Part shown: piece by piece, positions 7,099 through 15,711 of the stretch
How the letters are laid out: every line of letters starts with the position of its first letter
How positions within the stretch are numbered: the first letter of the stretch is position 1
NCBI GenBank assembly: GCA_951812345.1
Contig: OX638295.1
Span: 2,730,965 to 2,794,964, forward strand
Source: Rhodothermales bacterium
GTDB taxonomy: Bacteria; Bacteroidota; Rhodothermia; Rhodothermales; VXPQ01
DNA: 64,000 nt
Direction: 5' to 3'
Translations under genes and position numbers: made by a program
The notes under the pieces: model-generated
The model's input: the letters and a program-made list of their open reading frames with translations, nothing else
Database searches by the model: none
Told to the model about the DNA's origin: nothing

Positions 7099-9183
7099 AT
7101 GCGTGTATTCCTTCGAGCGGTCTTTCGTACCGGCGCCGGGCGCGTTGCGCTCGCAGGAATACTGGCAACGCTCGGAGCGACACAGGTTCAGGCGCAGGTA
7201 CGAGAGCAAATCGTACAACAAACAGGCCCTGAAAGCCAACGGATCGAAACCGGCTTCGAACGGGACATCAACCGGTACCGCTGGACCGCTAACACCCTGC
7301 TGTCCCAGCATTTCGGGAAATGGAGCGCCACGCTCGACAACCGATTCCGTTCGGATGCATTCGTCCTCTTCGGGGACCGGCTGAGTTTTCGGGACGAAAA
7401 TCTCCTCAACTGGCGCGTCGGCCGGCCGCTGGGAACGCGCTGGGGGGTGCAGGCGCGGGGACGATCCCACTGGTACACGCAAAGCCGCGTGTTTTCACAG
7501 GAAGTGTACTCGGGGGTACTATTCCAACCGGGACGAAGCCTTCGTATCGAGCCGGCCGCGGGCCTGGCCTGGGATCGCCGGCCGGGTATCGGGGGCGGCG
7601 CCGGCGAGCCCCCGCTGCGCATGGAGATCGGGCCTGCGTATGCCGTTGGCGTAACATGGTCTCCGGCGCCCATGAACGCATACCGCATACAGGTTGCAGG
7701 AGATGCGGCGTACCAGTTCATCGACCCGCGGCGGGGTCGGGCGGTGCGCATGGAGGGGAATGCGATCCGCTCTTTCGAGAATCTGCGCATCACGACGGAT
7801 GTGCGGTACAGCAACTACCGCCGCGACGCGTATCAGGCCGTCTCGTTTTTGAATCGAACCACAGAAGATCGTGTTTCGGAAACCGTGGAGGCCACGGTTG
7901 GAGATACGCTGAATGTCAGCATGGAGATCGAAACCCCAATCTACCGATCCATACGGCTGACCGGTCGCATGGATGCGGGAACAAACAACCGCCGGATCCG
8001 GACGCTGGGCGCCCCGGAGAATACGTTTTTCTTCGATACGGCGTTCAACCGGCGCCTGCTGGACGGCCAGATTGGCATAGGATACGGAGAACAGAACGCC
8101 GGTCGTTTCATGGCGAACCTCTCGGCCCGGGCCGGCGCCGAAGTGGAGCGCCGGCGGCTGACAAACCGGGAGGATCTCCCCCAGACGCAAGTGGCGCAAA
8201 AGGCGAACCTGCTCCAGCAGGCGGATTACGACCAGGGCCTGTTCGCCCTGCAGGCGCGCGGACGAGCCGGGTTTGGGCGGCTCACCCTGACTTTCGACGG
8301 CAGCAGCAGCATCCTTCGTCACGATACGCCCGAAGCGAATCTGGACGACCGGGACGAGTTGTATCATAACGGCCAAATAGGGGCGCGCATTGCCATAAAC
8401 CGAAGGTTGAGCACAGAGATGCGTTTGCTGGGCACATGGTACCACACCGTCTACCTGAGCGCCGACCGCTCGGTGGAAAACAATGTCCGGCGCTCCCTGC
8501 GCCTGCGGCCCGCCTTCACGTGGACACCGGGAAGCCGTACGCGCCTGCGCATGGGAACGGAAATCCGCGCCACCTATACCGTGCACGATTTCGTGCTCCC
8601 GGGCCGAAGGGCCATCGATCAATCCGCCCGGGAACTGCGGTACGAACTGGACGGAGAGCACCGTTTCCGAAGCGGACCCGCTATCTATGCGGACGGCAGC
8701 TTCAGCGATCTGCGCCTCGGCAACCTGCTGTGGGATCATTTCGCAGAAATCCCGTTCGACACCTTGCGTACGTACAGTGCCCGAGTGCGCCTGCAGGTGC
8801 GTACGCGGCAAGGCATTACCGCCGCTATCGGGGCGCGCCTTTTTATTCGGAGCGACTTTGAGCGGGCAGCCACCGTACGGTACGATATCCGGAACGAAGA
8901 CGGAACGCGACAACTGGACAATGCGGGAAAACCGATCACGGCAAGCATCACGCGTCCGGGACGAACCATCATTGAACAAATGGGTCCAATTTGCTCGATC
9001 TCCTGGCCTATGCCCGGCCGGTCGGTGCTCCGGCTGGAAGGCTGGTTAAATGTGCAGCACGTCCGGCGGCGCCTCTTCGGGACACTTCCTGAAACACGGG
9101 CCGAGGATATCCGGCAGGCAGCGCGGTCCGGAGATCGCAAAATCATTCCGAACATTTCCATGGTAGCGTCCTGGAGACTGTAA
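7099..9183 (+). CDS. Large secreted, probable outer-membrane beta-barrel protein of unknown function
   Basis: The 694-residue protein starts at ATG 7099 with a signal peptide (arginine-containing start, hydrophobic ALAGILATLGATQVQA, then AQ). The frame is also open upstream through the HIT gene, but the signal peptide marks 7099 as the real start. The rest is made of repeated amphipathic strands with many Arg and aromatic residues and ends SMVASWRL, fitting an outer-membrane barrel. No domain was recognised. It lies three bases before coaE, so the two are probably cotranscribed. Function is unknown; a porin-like or envelope-scaffold role is only a guess. Confidence 0.7.
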   Translation: MRVFLRAVFRTGAGRVALAGILATLGATQVQAQVREQIVQQTGPESQRIETGFERDINRYRWTANTLLSQHFGKWSATLDNRFRSDAFVLFGDRLSFRDENLLNWRVGRPLGTRWGVQARGRSHWYTQSRVFSQEVYSGVLFQPGRSLRIEPAAGLAWDRRPGIGGGAGEPPLRMEIGPAYAVGVTWSPAPMNAYRIQVAGDAAYQFIDPRRGRAVRMEGNAIRSFENLRITTDVRYSNYRRDAYQAVSFLNRTTEDRVSETVEATVGDTLNVSMEIETPIYRSIRLTGRMDAGTNNRRIRTLGAPENTFFFDTAFNRRLLDGQIGIGYGEQNAGRFMANLSARAGAEVERRRLTNREDLPQTQVAQKANLLQQADYDQGLFALQARGRAGFGRLTLTFDGSSSILRHDTPEANLDDRDELYHNGQIGARIAINRRLSTEMRLLGTWYHTVYLSADRSVENNVRRSLRLRPAFTWTPGSRTRLRMGTEIRATYTVHDFVLPGRRAIDQSARELRYELDGEHRFRSGPAIYADGSFSDLRLGNLLWDHFAEIPFDTLRTYSARVRLQVRTRQGITAAIGARLFIRSDFERAATVRYDIRNEDGTRQLDNAGKPITASITRPGRTIIEQMGPICSISWPMPGRSVLRLEGWLNVQHVRRRLFGTLPETRAEDIRQAARSGDRKIIPNISMVASWRL

Positions 9184-9186
9184 CCC

Positions 9187-9783
9187 ATGAAACTACTCGG
9201 CGTTACGGGGGGGATCGGAAGCGGGAAAACGACCGTATGCCGTATGCTGGAGGAACTCGGCGCACGGGTGTTCTACGCGGACGACGAAGCGAAACGGCTG
9301 CTCGCAAACAATGCCTCGATACGCCGAAACGTAATCGACGTTTTTGGCCCGGAGAGCTACCTGTCCGACGGCAGCCCGGACCGGCGGTTCATTGCCCGGA
9401 TGGCGTTTGCCGACAAAGCCCTGCTCGACCGGCTCAATGCGCTGATCCATCCCCCGGTGCTGAGACGATTCGAGGAAGCGGCGCAACAAGCGCAGCGCGA
9501 GGGGGCGTCGCTCATGGTCAAGGAGGCCGCCCTGATCTTCGAAGCAGGAGCAGATCGCCAGTTGGACACCGTAGCGGTGGTAGAAGCCCCTCTTGGTGTG
9601 CGGATCGAGCGGGTGTGCGAAAGAGACGGGGTTTCGCAGGAAGAGGTGGCCGCCAGAATGGCGCATCAGGCCGATCCATCCGTCCTGCGGAATCGGGCCG
9701 ATATCGTGCTCGAAAACGACAGGGACCCGGAACGACTACGGCGCAAGGTGGAGCGGTTGTACCGGGATATGACATCCCGGTGA
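9187..9783 (+). CDS. coaE: Dephospho-CoA kinase
   Basis: CoaE phosphorylates dephospho-CoA in the last step of coenzyme A synthesis (EC 2.7.1.24). The 198-residue protein begins with the P-loop GVTGGIGSGKTT, has FYADDEAKRLL (the conserved D-x-D-like site), and the IHPPVLRRFEE and PLLFEAG-like KEAALIFEAGAD segments of the family. Length is standard. It ends eight bases before a hairpin repeat that separates it from convergent ribBA. Confidence 0.95.
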   Translation: MKLLGVTGGIGSGKTTVCRMLEELGARVFYADDEAKRLLANNASIRRNVIDVFGPESYLSDGSPDRRFIARMAFADKALLDRLNALIHPPVLRRFEEAAQQAQREGASLMVKEAALIFEAGADRQLDTVAVVEAPLGVRIERVCERDGVSQEEVAARMAHQADPSVLRNRADIVLENDRDPERLRRKVERLYRDMTSR

Positions 9784-9791
9784 TAGGCTAC

Positions 9792-9831
9792 AGGATACGC
9801 TGAATTAAGTCCACAAATCCCGGAGTATCCT
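9792..9831. repeat. Dispersed repeat, full hairpin copy between coaE and ribBA
   Basis: The arms AGGATACGC and GGAGTATCCT pair around a loop that still contains AATTAAGTCC. It sits between two convergent genes, and its right edge overlaps the ribBA stop codon (TAG on the minus strand). A bidirectional terminator or 3'-end stabilising role would fit, but no T-run is present. Confidence 0.75.
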
Positions 9832-11107
9832 ACAGCACTTTCCTGAGCATGGCGCGATCATGCTCGTCCACATCATCCAGAATCAGGTGGCCCATGCGGT
9901 CCCGCTTGGTCTTGAGGTAGTGGTGGTTTACCGTATTCGGAGATGTTTCGATGGGAAGACGCTCAACGATTTCAAGTCCGTAGCCGGCCAGCCCGACCCG
10001 TTTCGTCGGATTGTTCGTCAGGAGCCGGAGCTTTCGAACCCCCAGATCGCGCAAAATCTGGCACCCGATGCCGTAATCCCGATGATCCATCCTGAATCCA
10101 AGCGCCTCGTTGGCCTCAACCGTATCCATTCCCTCCTCCTGCTGCAGTTTGTAGGCGCGCAGTTTGTTAAGCAGACCGATACCGCGCCCCTCCTGCTTCA
10201 TATACAACACGGCGCCGCGCCCTACCGCTTCCACCTGCTGCATCGCCATAGCCAGTTGCTCCCCGCAATCGCACCGCAGCGAACCGAAAATATCTCCGGT
10301 GACGCACTGCGAGTGTACGCGCACAAGCACCGGGTCTTCTTCCGTCCAGTTTCCCTTTACCAGAGCGAGGTGGGCTTCCTCGCTGAGTATATCCTGGTAC
10401 GCAATCAGCCCGAAATCACCGTACAGCGTCGGTAAATCCACCTCCACGACGCGCCGTATGAGACATTCCGTCATCATCCGGTGCGCGATAAGGTCCTTTA
10501 TCGTAATAATGCGCAGATCGAACCGGTCCGCCATTTCCATAAGATCGGGCGTACGCGCCATCATGCCTTCCTCGGTCATGATTTCCACCAGGACCCCAAC
10601 CGGAGCGCATCCCGCCATGCGGGCCAGATCCACCGCGGCCTCGGTATGTCCGGCGCGGCGCAGGACGCCGCCGTCCCGGGATCGAAGAGGGAAGACATGG
10701 CCCGGACGCGCAAAATCCGATGGAGAACTTTCCGGATCGGCAAGGGCGCGAAAGGTCCGGGCGCGGTCCGGGGCCGAAATGCCCGTCGTGGTGCCGGTCT
10801 TGAAATCAACCGATACCGTAAACGGGGTGTTGTAGAGCGAGGTGTTGCCGTCGACCATCATGTCGAGGGCAAGAGCCGCAGCCCGTTCCCGGGTAAGCGC
10901 CGCACAGATGAGACCGCGGCCATGCGTCGCCATGAAGTTGACGGTCTCGGGGGTAATCTTCTCGGCAACCCCTATGAAATCCCCCTCGTTCTCGCGATCC
11001 TCGTCATCGACCACAATGACGAGCCGCCCCTCCGCCAACTCCCGAACAGCGTCTTCGATCGTGTCGAAAGACCGCTTCATCCAGTTCGTGTCGGATGTCT
11101 TCCCCAT
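9830..11107 (-). CDS. ribBA: Bifunctional 3,4-dihydroxy-2-butanone-4-phosphate synthase / GTP cyclohydrolase II
   Basis: The 425-residue protein joins the two entry enzymes of riboflavin synthesis. The N-terminal RibB half shows [13 protein letters not shown] and [11 protein letters not shown]. The C-terminal RibA half shows [22 protein letters not shown] with the zinc cysteines, and the arginine-bearing [14 protein letters not shown]. Both halves are full length. ribD and riboflavin synthase are about 40 kb away in the window, so the pathway is split. No FMN riboswitch-like leader was recognised upstream; yajC ends 96 bases before it on the same strand. Confidence 0.97.
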   Translation of the reverse strand: MGKTSDTNWMKRSFDTIEDAVRELAEGRLVIVVDDEDRENEGDFIGVAEKITPETVNFMATHGRGLICAALTRERAAALALDMMVDGNTSLYNTPFTVSVDFKTGTTTGISAPDRARTFRALADPESSPSDFARPGHVFPLRSRDGGVLRRAGHTEAAVDLARMAGCAPVGVLVEIMTEEGMMARTPDLMEMADRFDLRIITIKDLIAHRMMTECLIRRVVEVDLPTLYGDFGLIAYQDILSEEAHLALVKGNWTEEDPVLVRVHSQCVTGDIFGSLRCDCGEQLAMAMQQVEAVGRGAVLYMKQEGRGIGLLNKLRAYKLQQEEGMDTVEANEALGFRMDHRDYGIGCQILRDLGVRKLRLLTNNPTKRVGLAGYGLEIVERLPIETSPNTVNHHYLKTKRDRMGHLILDDVDEHDRAMLRKVL

Positions 11108-11203
11108 GACGCCTTACCCCATGTCATTCATGCCGAATCAATGGATAGTTCGGCAAAACAAACGTCCGGAAACAGGAAGTCCCCGCTTCCGCACGAGATC
11201 GGA

Positions 11204-11515
11204 TTACCCCTTCGTATCCACGCTCGCAATAGCGCTCTTTTCGACGCGCAACTTGACGTTCGTATCCGCCTGAACAAGCACGCTGGTGTCGTCCACCTGG
11301 GTCACCGCGCCATGCACTCCGCCAAGCGTAATGACCTTGTCCCCCTTGCGGACGGCGGCAATCATCTGCTTGCGCTGGGTTTCCTTTTTCTTCTGGGGCC
11401 GGATAATGAAAAAGTAGAAAACGACAAAAATCAGGATCAACGGCAGGAACATGGCCATCGGGTTCGACTCTCCGCCGGCCGGCGCTCCCATCAACAACGT
11501 CTCGTATAAAGGCAT
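11204..11515 (-). CDS. yajC: Preprotein translocase subunit YajC
   Basis: YajC is an accessory inner-membrane subunit of the Sec translocon, with SecDF. The 103-residue protein has one strong transmembrane segment (about residues 20-40, FLPLILIFVVFYFFI) followed by the hallmark RPQKKKETQRKQMI and the GDKVITLGGVHGAV domain. It lies directly downstream of the SRP RNA gene on the same strand, so two protein-targeting components are neighbours. Confidence 0.95.
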   Translation of the reverse strand: MPLYETLLMGAPAGGESNPMAMFLPLILIFVVFYFFIIRPQKKKETQRKQMIAAVRKGDKVITLGGVHGAVTQVDDTSVLVQADTNVKLRVEKSAIASVDTKG

Positions 11516-11553
11516 GAGCAGGGTTGCGTATGGTGTCGGGGTTAAAAAAGAGG

Positions 11554-11650
11554 GGCAAGCTACCCGTATCGCGTCGCTTCAACCTGGTTACTGCTGCTGC
11601 CTTCCGGCCCTGACAGGATTCACAGGGAGCAGACCGTGCGGAACTTGCCC
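11554..11650 (-). ncRNA. ffs: Signal recognition particle 4.5S RNA (bacterial small SRP RNA)
   Basis: On the minus strand the ends GGGCAAG and CTTGCCC pair to close a long hairpin of about 97 nt. The apical SRP54-binding domain is plain: GTCAGGGCCGGAAGGCAGCA with the GGAA-type tetraloop and the asymmetric loop CAGCAG on the 3' side. The transcript is followed by CTCTTTTTT, a terminator-like T-run. It lies between priA and yajC. Confidence 0.93.
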
Positions 11651-11719
11651 TTGACGAAGATACCCGCACGGATCGGCAGGGTTCCGGCGAAAAACTGCAA
11701 CGGTAACGTAGTCCGCCGA

Positions 11720-13966
11720 TCAGAAAAAGCCGACCGGATCTATGTCGATGTTGACGCGGCAACCGGCCGGAAGCGAACCCATGCCTTCCTCCACGGTCCG
11801 CAGGGCCTTCTGCAAGGAGATGCGGTCGCCGCGACGGCACTTCACCATGGAATGATACCGGTACTGTTTCTTTACCCGGCTTATGAAGGCCTCTTCCGGG
11901 CCCATAACCTGGGCGCCGGCCGCTTCCTTTCTGAGCGCATCCGTCCATCGCCGAGCCAGATCGGCCACATCCCGGGCGCGAGGCCCCCGAAACGCTATGC
12001 CCGCCATACGCCCGAACGGCGGGTAGCAGAGCGCCCGGCGTTCCGCCAACTGGCGCGCGGCAAACGTTTCGTAGTCATGATCGCGCGCATAGCGCAGGAC
12101 AGGACGGTCGGGGTTTCTTGTCTGTATAACCACTTCACCCGGCAGCGAGGCGCGTCCTGCCCGCCCGGCCACCTGCGAAAGCAATTGGTAGGCGCGCTCT
12201 TCGGCGCGAAAGTCGGGCAATAACAAGCCGATGTCTGCATTGATCACCCCGACCAGTGTTACGCGCTCGAAATCGAAGCCTTTCGCAACCATCTGCGTCC
12301 CCACAAGAATATCCGCATGCCCCTCCTCGAAGCGCCGGAGCAGTACTTCGTGCGCATCTTTCGCAGAGGTGGTATCGAGGTCCATGCGTACGATGCGCGC
12401 TTCCGGAAAACGCGTTTCCAGGTCCTCCTCGACGCGCTGCGTGCCGGTTCCAAACGCCTCTATCGACGCCTCCCCGCAATTCGCACAGTGTTCGCGAAGC
12501 GGCGCGGTGCGCCCGCAATAATGGCAACGCAGGCGATAGCCGCTCTTATGGAAGACCATCGTGATCGAGCAATCCTCGCACTCCGGCGACCAGCCGCAAC
12601 GCACACATTCAGGCAAAGGCGCATAGCCTCGCCGGTTCTGAAGGAGGATAACTTGTTCGGATCGGGCAAGTCGTTGCCCGATAGCATCTTCGAGCCAGGG
12701 CGACAGCGAGGTGGAGGAGGCCGTACCCCGGAGGTCTATAATGCGCACGTCCGGCAAAGAGACTGGCTTGTCCGCAGAGCGCCGCGCCCGTTCGGGAAGG
12801 GACAAAAACGTATACTTTCCGCGTTGGGCATTGTAGTGACTCTCCAGGCTGGGCGTAGCCGATCCGAGAATGCACACGGCTTCGTTCATGCGTGCCCGCA
12901 TGACCGCCACATCGCGGGCATGATAACGCGGCGCCGGATTTTGCTGCTTGTAGGACTGTCCATGCTCCTCGTCCACGACAAGCAATCCAAGGTTCGACAA
13001 GGGCGCAAGCACCGCAGACCGCGGCCCCACGACGGCGTCAAACCGGCCCGCCCGCAAAAGCAGCCATGTATCGAATCGCTCGCCTGCACTCATGCCCGAA
13101 TGAAACACGGCGATGCGGCTTCCGAAATGCGCTCTGAAACGGCGAACGATTTGTGGAGTGAGCGCAATCTCGGGAACCAGTACGATTCCGGTGCGACCGC
13201 GACGGATCGTTTGCTTCAGGGCTTCGATATACACTTCCGTCTTCCCGCTGCCCGTTACCCCATGCAGTAGAAAGGTGTGGAACCGCTTGGCGTCGATACA
13301 TGCAGAAACAGCGTGCAGCGCGTCGGCCTGCGCAGGATGCAACGTACGTTCCGGGAGCGCCCCGGCCTCGCCCGCATCGATGACCCCGGCGCGAATCGCT
13401 TCCGCCTCGACAATCTCGAGCACCCCGCGCTGCACAAGACTCCGGAGTGTCGGAGAAGCAGCGCCTGCACGGGCCAGCAAATCAGCCTGCCGCGGCTCCT
13501 GCAAGCCTTCGGCAACATATCCGGCCAGGGATTCGATGACCGCTATCTGTCTGGGGCCGCGCAACTCGGTGCGCAAGACATCCACCGCTTTTTCGTGCCG
13601 CCACGCAGGAGCGAATCGTATGCGCCGTTCCACCCGGGTCCTGGCCGGATTAGCCGAAAGCATCCCCGCCGGCATCATGACCCGGAACACCTCGCCCCAC
13701 GAGCATACGTAGTAGTCCGCCATCCACCGGACGAGATCGAACAGTTCGGCGGAAACCGACGGCAACGCATCAAGCGACGCGAGCAAGTCTTTCGTTTGCC
13801 CGACCCCCGCGGCGTCCTGGCGCAGGGCCGTGACGACGCCCGTCATGCGACGCGGTCCGAACGGCGCGAGCACCCGAGAACCCACGGATACACCGGACAT
13901 CCCCGGAGGAACGCGGTATATAAAGGGCTTGGGAAGCGGAAGAGGAAACGCCACCTCGGCAAACAT
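11720..13966 (-). CDS. priA: Primosomal protein N' (PriA), replication restart helicase
   Basis: PriA reloads the replisome at stalled forks using a 3'-5' superfamily 2 helicase. The 748-residue protein has the N-terminal 3'-DNA-binding domain, Walker A GVTGSGKTEVYIEAL, a DEEH box, and the eight-cysteine zinc insertion (CVRCGWSPECEDC, then CHYCG and CANCG). The ATG at 13966 (MFAEVAFPLP) lies four bases after the rpe stop, whereas the longer frame would overlap rpe, so it is preferred. It is likely cotranscribed with rpe. Confidence 0.95.
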   Translation of the reverse strand: MFAEVAFPLPLPKPFIYRVPPGMSGVSVGSRVLAPFGPRRMTGVVTALRQDAAGVGQTKDLLASLDALPSVSAELFDLVRWMADYYVCSWGEVFRVMMPAGMLSANPARTRVERRIRFAPAWRHEKAVDVLRTELRGPRQIAVIESLAGYVAEGLQEPRQADLLARAGAASPTLRSLVQRGVLEIVEAEAIRAGVIDAGEAGALPERTLHPAQADALHAVSACIDAKRFHTFLLHGVTGSGKTEVYIEALKQTIRRGRTGIVLVPEIALTPQIVRRFRAHFGSRIAVFHSGMSAGERFDTWLLLRAGRFDAVVGPRSAVLAPLSNLGLLVVDEEHGQSYKQQNPAPRYHARDVAVMRARMNEAVCILGSATPSLESHYNAQRGKYTFLSLPERARRSADKPVSLPDVRIIDLRGTASSTSLSPWLEDAIGQRLARSEQVILLQNRRGYAPLPECVRCGWSPECEDCSITMVFHKSGYRLRCHYCGRTAPLREHCANCGEASIEAFGTGTQRVEEDLETRFPEARIVRMDLDTTSAKDAHEVLLRRFEEGHADILVGTQMVAKGFDFERVTLVGVINADIGLLLPDFRAEERAYQLLSQVAGRAGRASLPGEVVIQTRNPDRPVLRYARDHDYETFAARQLAERRALCYPPFGRMAGIAFRGPRARDVADLARRWTDALRKEAAGAQVMGPEEAFISRVKKQYRYHSMVKCRRGDRISLQKALRTVEEGMGSLPAGCRVNIDIDPVGFF

Positions 13967-13970
13967 GCGA

Positions 13971-14642
13971 TCAGGCTTCAAGAGCAGCCGCATCCCGCAG
14001 CGTCTGCACATTGTCGGCTATGGAGGAAGTGCCGCCGAACACCGCATTGCCCGCCACCACGACCGTGGCCCCGGCCCGGACCACCTCGCGGATATTGCCC
14101 GCATAGACCCCCCCATCGACCTGCAACCAGGCGCGGGAGGCGATCTGATTGAGCATGCCTCTGAGCCGGCGGATTCTCTCTGTCGATTCGGGGATGTATT
14201 TCTGGCCGCTGAAGCCGGGATCGACCGACATAACCAGCGCCATATCTACATCGGGAAGCACTTCTCCGATAGCCGAGAGCGACGTGCCCGGATTGAGGGT
14301 GACGCCGGCCATGGCTCCGCGAGACCGGATATGCGTCAGGACGCGGTGAAGATGCGTACAGGTTTCCACATGCACCGTAACGAGGTCGGCGCCCGCCGTG
14401 ATAAAATCGTCCACATACCGGCGAGGCTCCTCGATCATCAGATGTACATCCAGCTTGGCGCCGGTTTCGTCGGCAAGAGGCCGGAGCGCTTTCACCACGA
14501 AGGGGCCCACGGTAATGTTCGGCACGAACCGTCCATCCATCACATCAATATGGAGCCAATCGACGCCGGCATCCAGCGCTTCCCGCGCCTGGTCTCCAAG
14601 GCGGGCGGCATCCGAGGCAATGATGGAAGAAGATATGATCAA
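13971..14642 (-). CDS. rpe: Ribulose-phosphate 3-epimerase
   Basis: Rpe interconverts ribulose-5-phosphate and xylulose-5-phosphate in the pentose phosphate pathway (EC 5.1.3.1). The 223-residue TIM barrel shows LHIDVMDGRFVPN, DVHLMIEEP, MSVDPGFSGQKY and QVDGGVYAGN, the metal and phosphate sites. Translation seems to start at TTG (14642), which overlaps the nuoH stop as TTGA, implying coupling; no ATG is available near it. Confidence 0.95.
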   Translation of the reverse strand: MIISSSIIASDAARLGDQAREALDAGVDWLHIDVMDGRFVPNITVGPFVVKALRPLADETGAKLDVHLMIEEPRRYVDDFITAGADLVTVHVETCTHLHRVLTHIRSRGAMAGVTLNPGTSLSAIGEVLPDVDMALVMSVDPGFSGQKYIPESTERIRRLRGMLNQIASRAWLQVDGGVYAGNIREVVRAGATVVVAGNAVFGGTSSIADNVQTLRDAAALEA

Positions 14643-15673
14643 AAAATCGCGCGGAAAAAGATCATGCCGAGAGCTACGACCACGACATTAACCAGCGCGA
14701 TCGGAAGCAGAACTTTCCAGCCCAGTTGCATCAGCTGGTTGTATTTGAATCGGGGCAGCGTCCACCGCACCCAGATAAACAGAAAAGCGAAAAACGCCAC
14801 CTTGACAAGCAGCGACAGCACCTGAAGCGCTCCGAGCAGGATACTCCCGGCAAGTTCCGGAAAGGCCTGTATCAGCAAGGGCTCGAACGGCACGAGATAC
14901 CCCCCGAAAAAGAGGGTTACAATGACAAACGACGCAACCCACCAGTTGACGTATTCGGCAAGAAAAAACATGCCGAACTTCATGCCGCTGTATTCCGTGT
15001 GGTACCCGCCGACAAGTTCCTGTTCCGCCTCCGGCAAATCGAACGGGGCGCGGTTCGTTTCGGCAAACGCCGTAACCACGAAAAGAATAGCGCCGATCGG
15101 ATTGCGAAATATATTCCACCCCAGAATCGCCCATCCTCCCGCCTGGTCCTCGACAATACCCGTGACATTAAGCGTACCCGCAAGCAAAATCACGGACACG
15201 ACAGCCAGTCCCATCGTCAATTCGTACGAAATCATCTGCGCCGCCGAACGCAGCCCGCCCAGCAGGGAGTATTTGCTGTTCGAACTCCATCCTGCCAGTG
15301 TAATGCCGTAGACGCTGATGGACGTAAGGGCAAGGATGACGAGGACGCCCGGTCCCACATCGGCAATAACGACCCCGCGTGCAAAGGGGATCACAGCAGG
15401 AACGGACATGGCTATGACCACCATGACCACCGGAGCCAGCGAATGGATAAAAGGATTCGCCGAGAAGGGCCGGATGTCTTCCTTGAAAAGCAGCTTGAGT
15501 ACATCCGCGAACGGCTGGAAAAAACCCCTGGGCCCTACGCGGTCGGGACCTGGCCGGAGCTGGATATACCCCGACACCTTGCGCTCGGCATACACGAGCA
15601 CGGACGCCGAGAGCATCATCAGATTCAGCACGACGAACGCCACGACCGCCGTCCAGTAGAGAGGTATATCCAT
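14639..15673 (-). CDS. nuoH: NADH-quinone oxidoreductase subunit H
   Basis: NuoH is the membrane subunit of complex I that helps form the quinone site at the join of the peripheral and membrane arms. The 344-residue protein has about eight hydrophobic segments and family signatures such as ERKVSGYIQLRPGPDRVGP, AETNRAPFDLPEAEQELVGG and YSGMKFGMFFLAEY. It closes the nuoA-H run, and its stop overlaps the rpe start. Confidence 0.97.
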   Translation of the reverse strand: MDIPLYWTAVVAFVVLNLMMLSASVLVYAERKVSGYIQLRPGPDRVGPRGFFQPFADVLKLLFKEDIRPFSANPFIHSLAPVVMVVIAMSVPAVIPFARGVVIADVGPGVLVILALTSISVYGITLAGWSSNSKYSLLGGLRSAAQMISYELTMGLAVVSVILLAGTLNVTGIVEDQAGGWAILGWNIFRNPIGAILFVVTAFAETNRAPFDLPEAEQELVGGYHTEYSGMKFGMFFLAEYVNWWVASFVIVTLFFGGYLVPFEPLLIQAFPELAGSILLGALQVLSLLVKVAFFAFLFIWVRWTLPRFKYNQLMQLGWKVLLPIALVNVVVVALGMIFFRAIF

Positions 15674-15711
15674 GCGCGGTTTCTACAGTGATTTTCAGCG
15701 CGCGGCGCCGG

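Noticed and set aside
11108-11203. FMN riboswitch upstream of ribBA
   Set aside because: The gap is under 100 bases and none of the usual riboswitch segments were recognised. The leader of ribD (48835-49033) was also checked without success.
14726-15691. A 321-residue plus-strand frame opposite nuoH
   Set aside because: It is the antisense shadow of nuoH, which has clear membrane motifs; the frame has no domain and unnatural composition.
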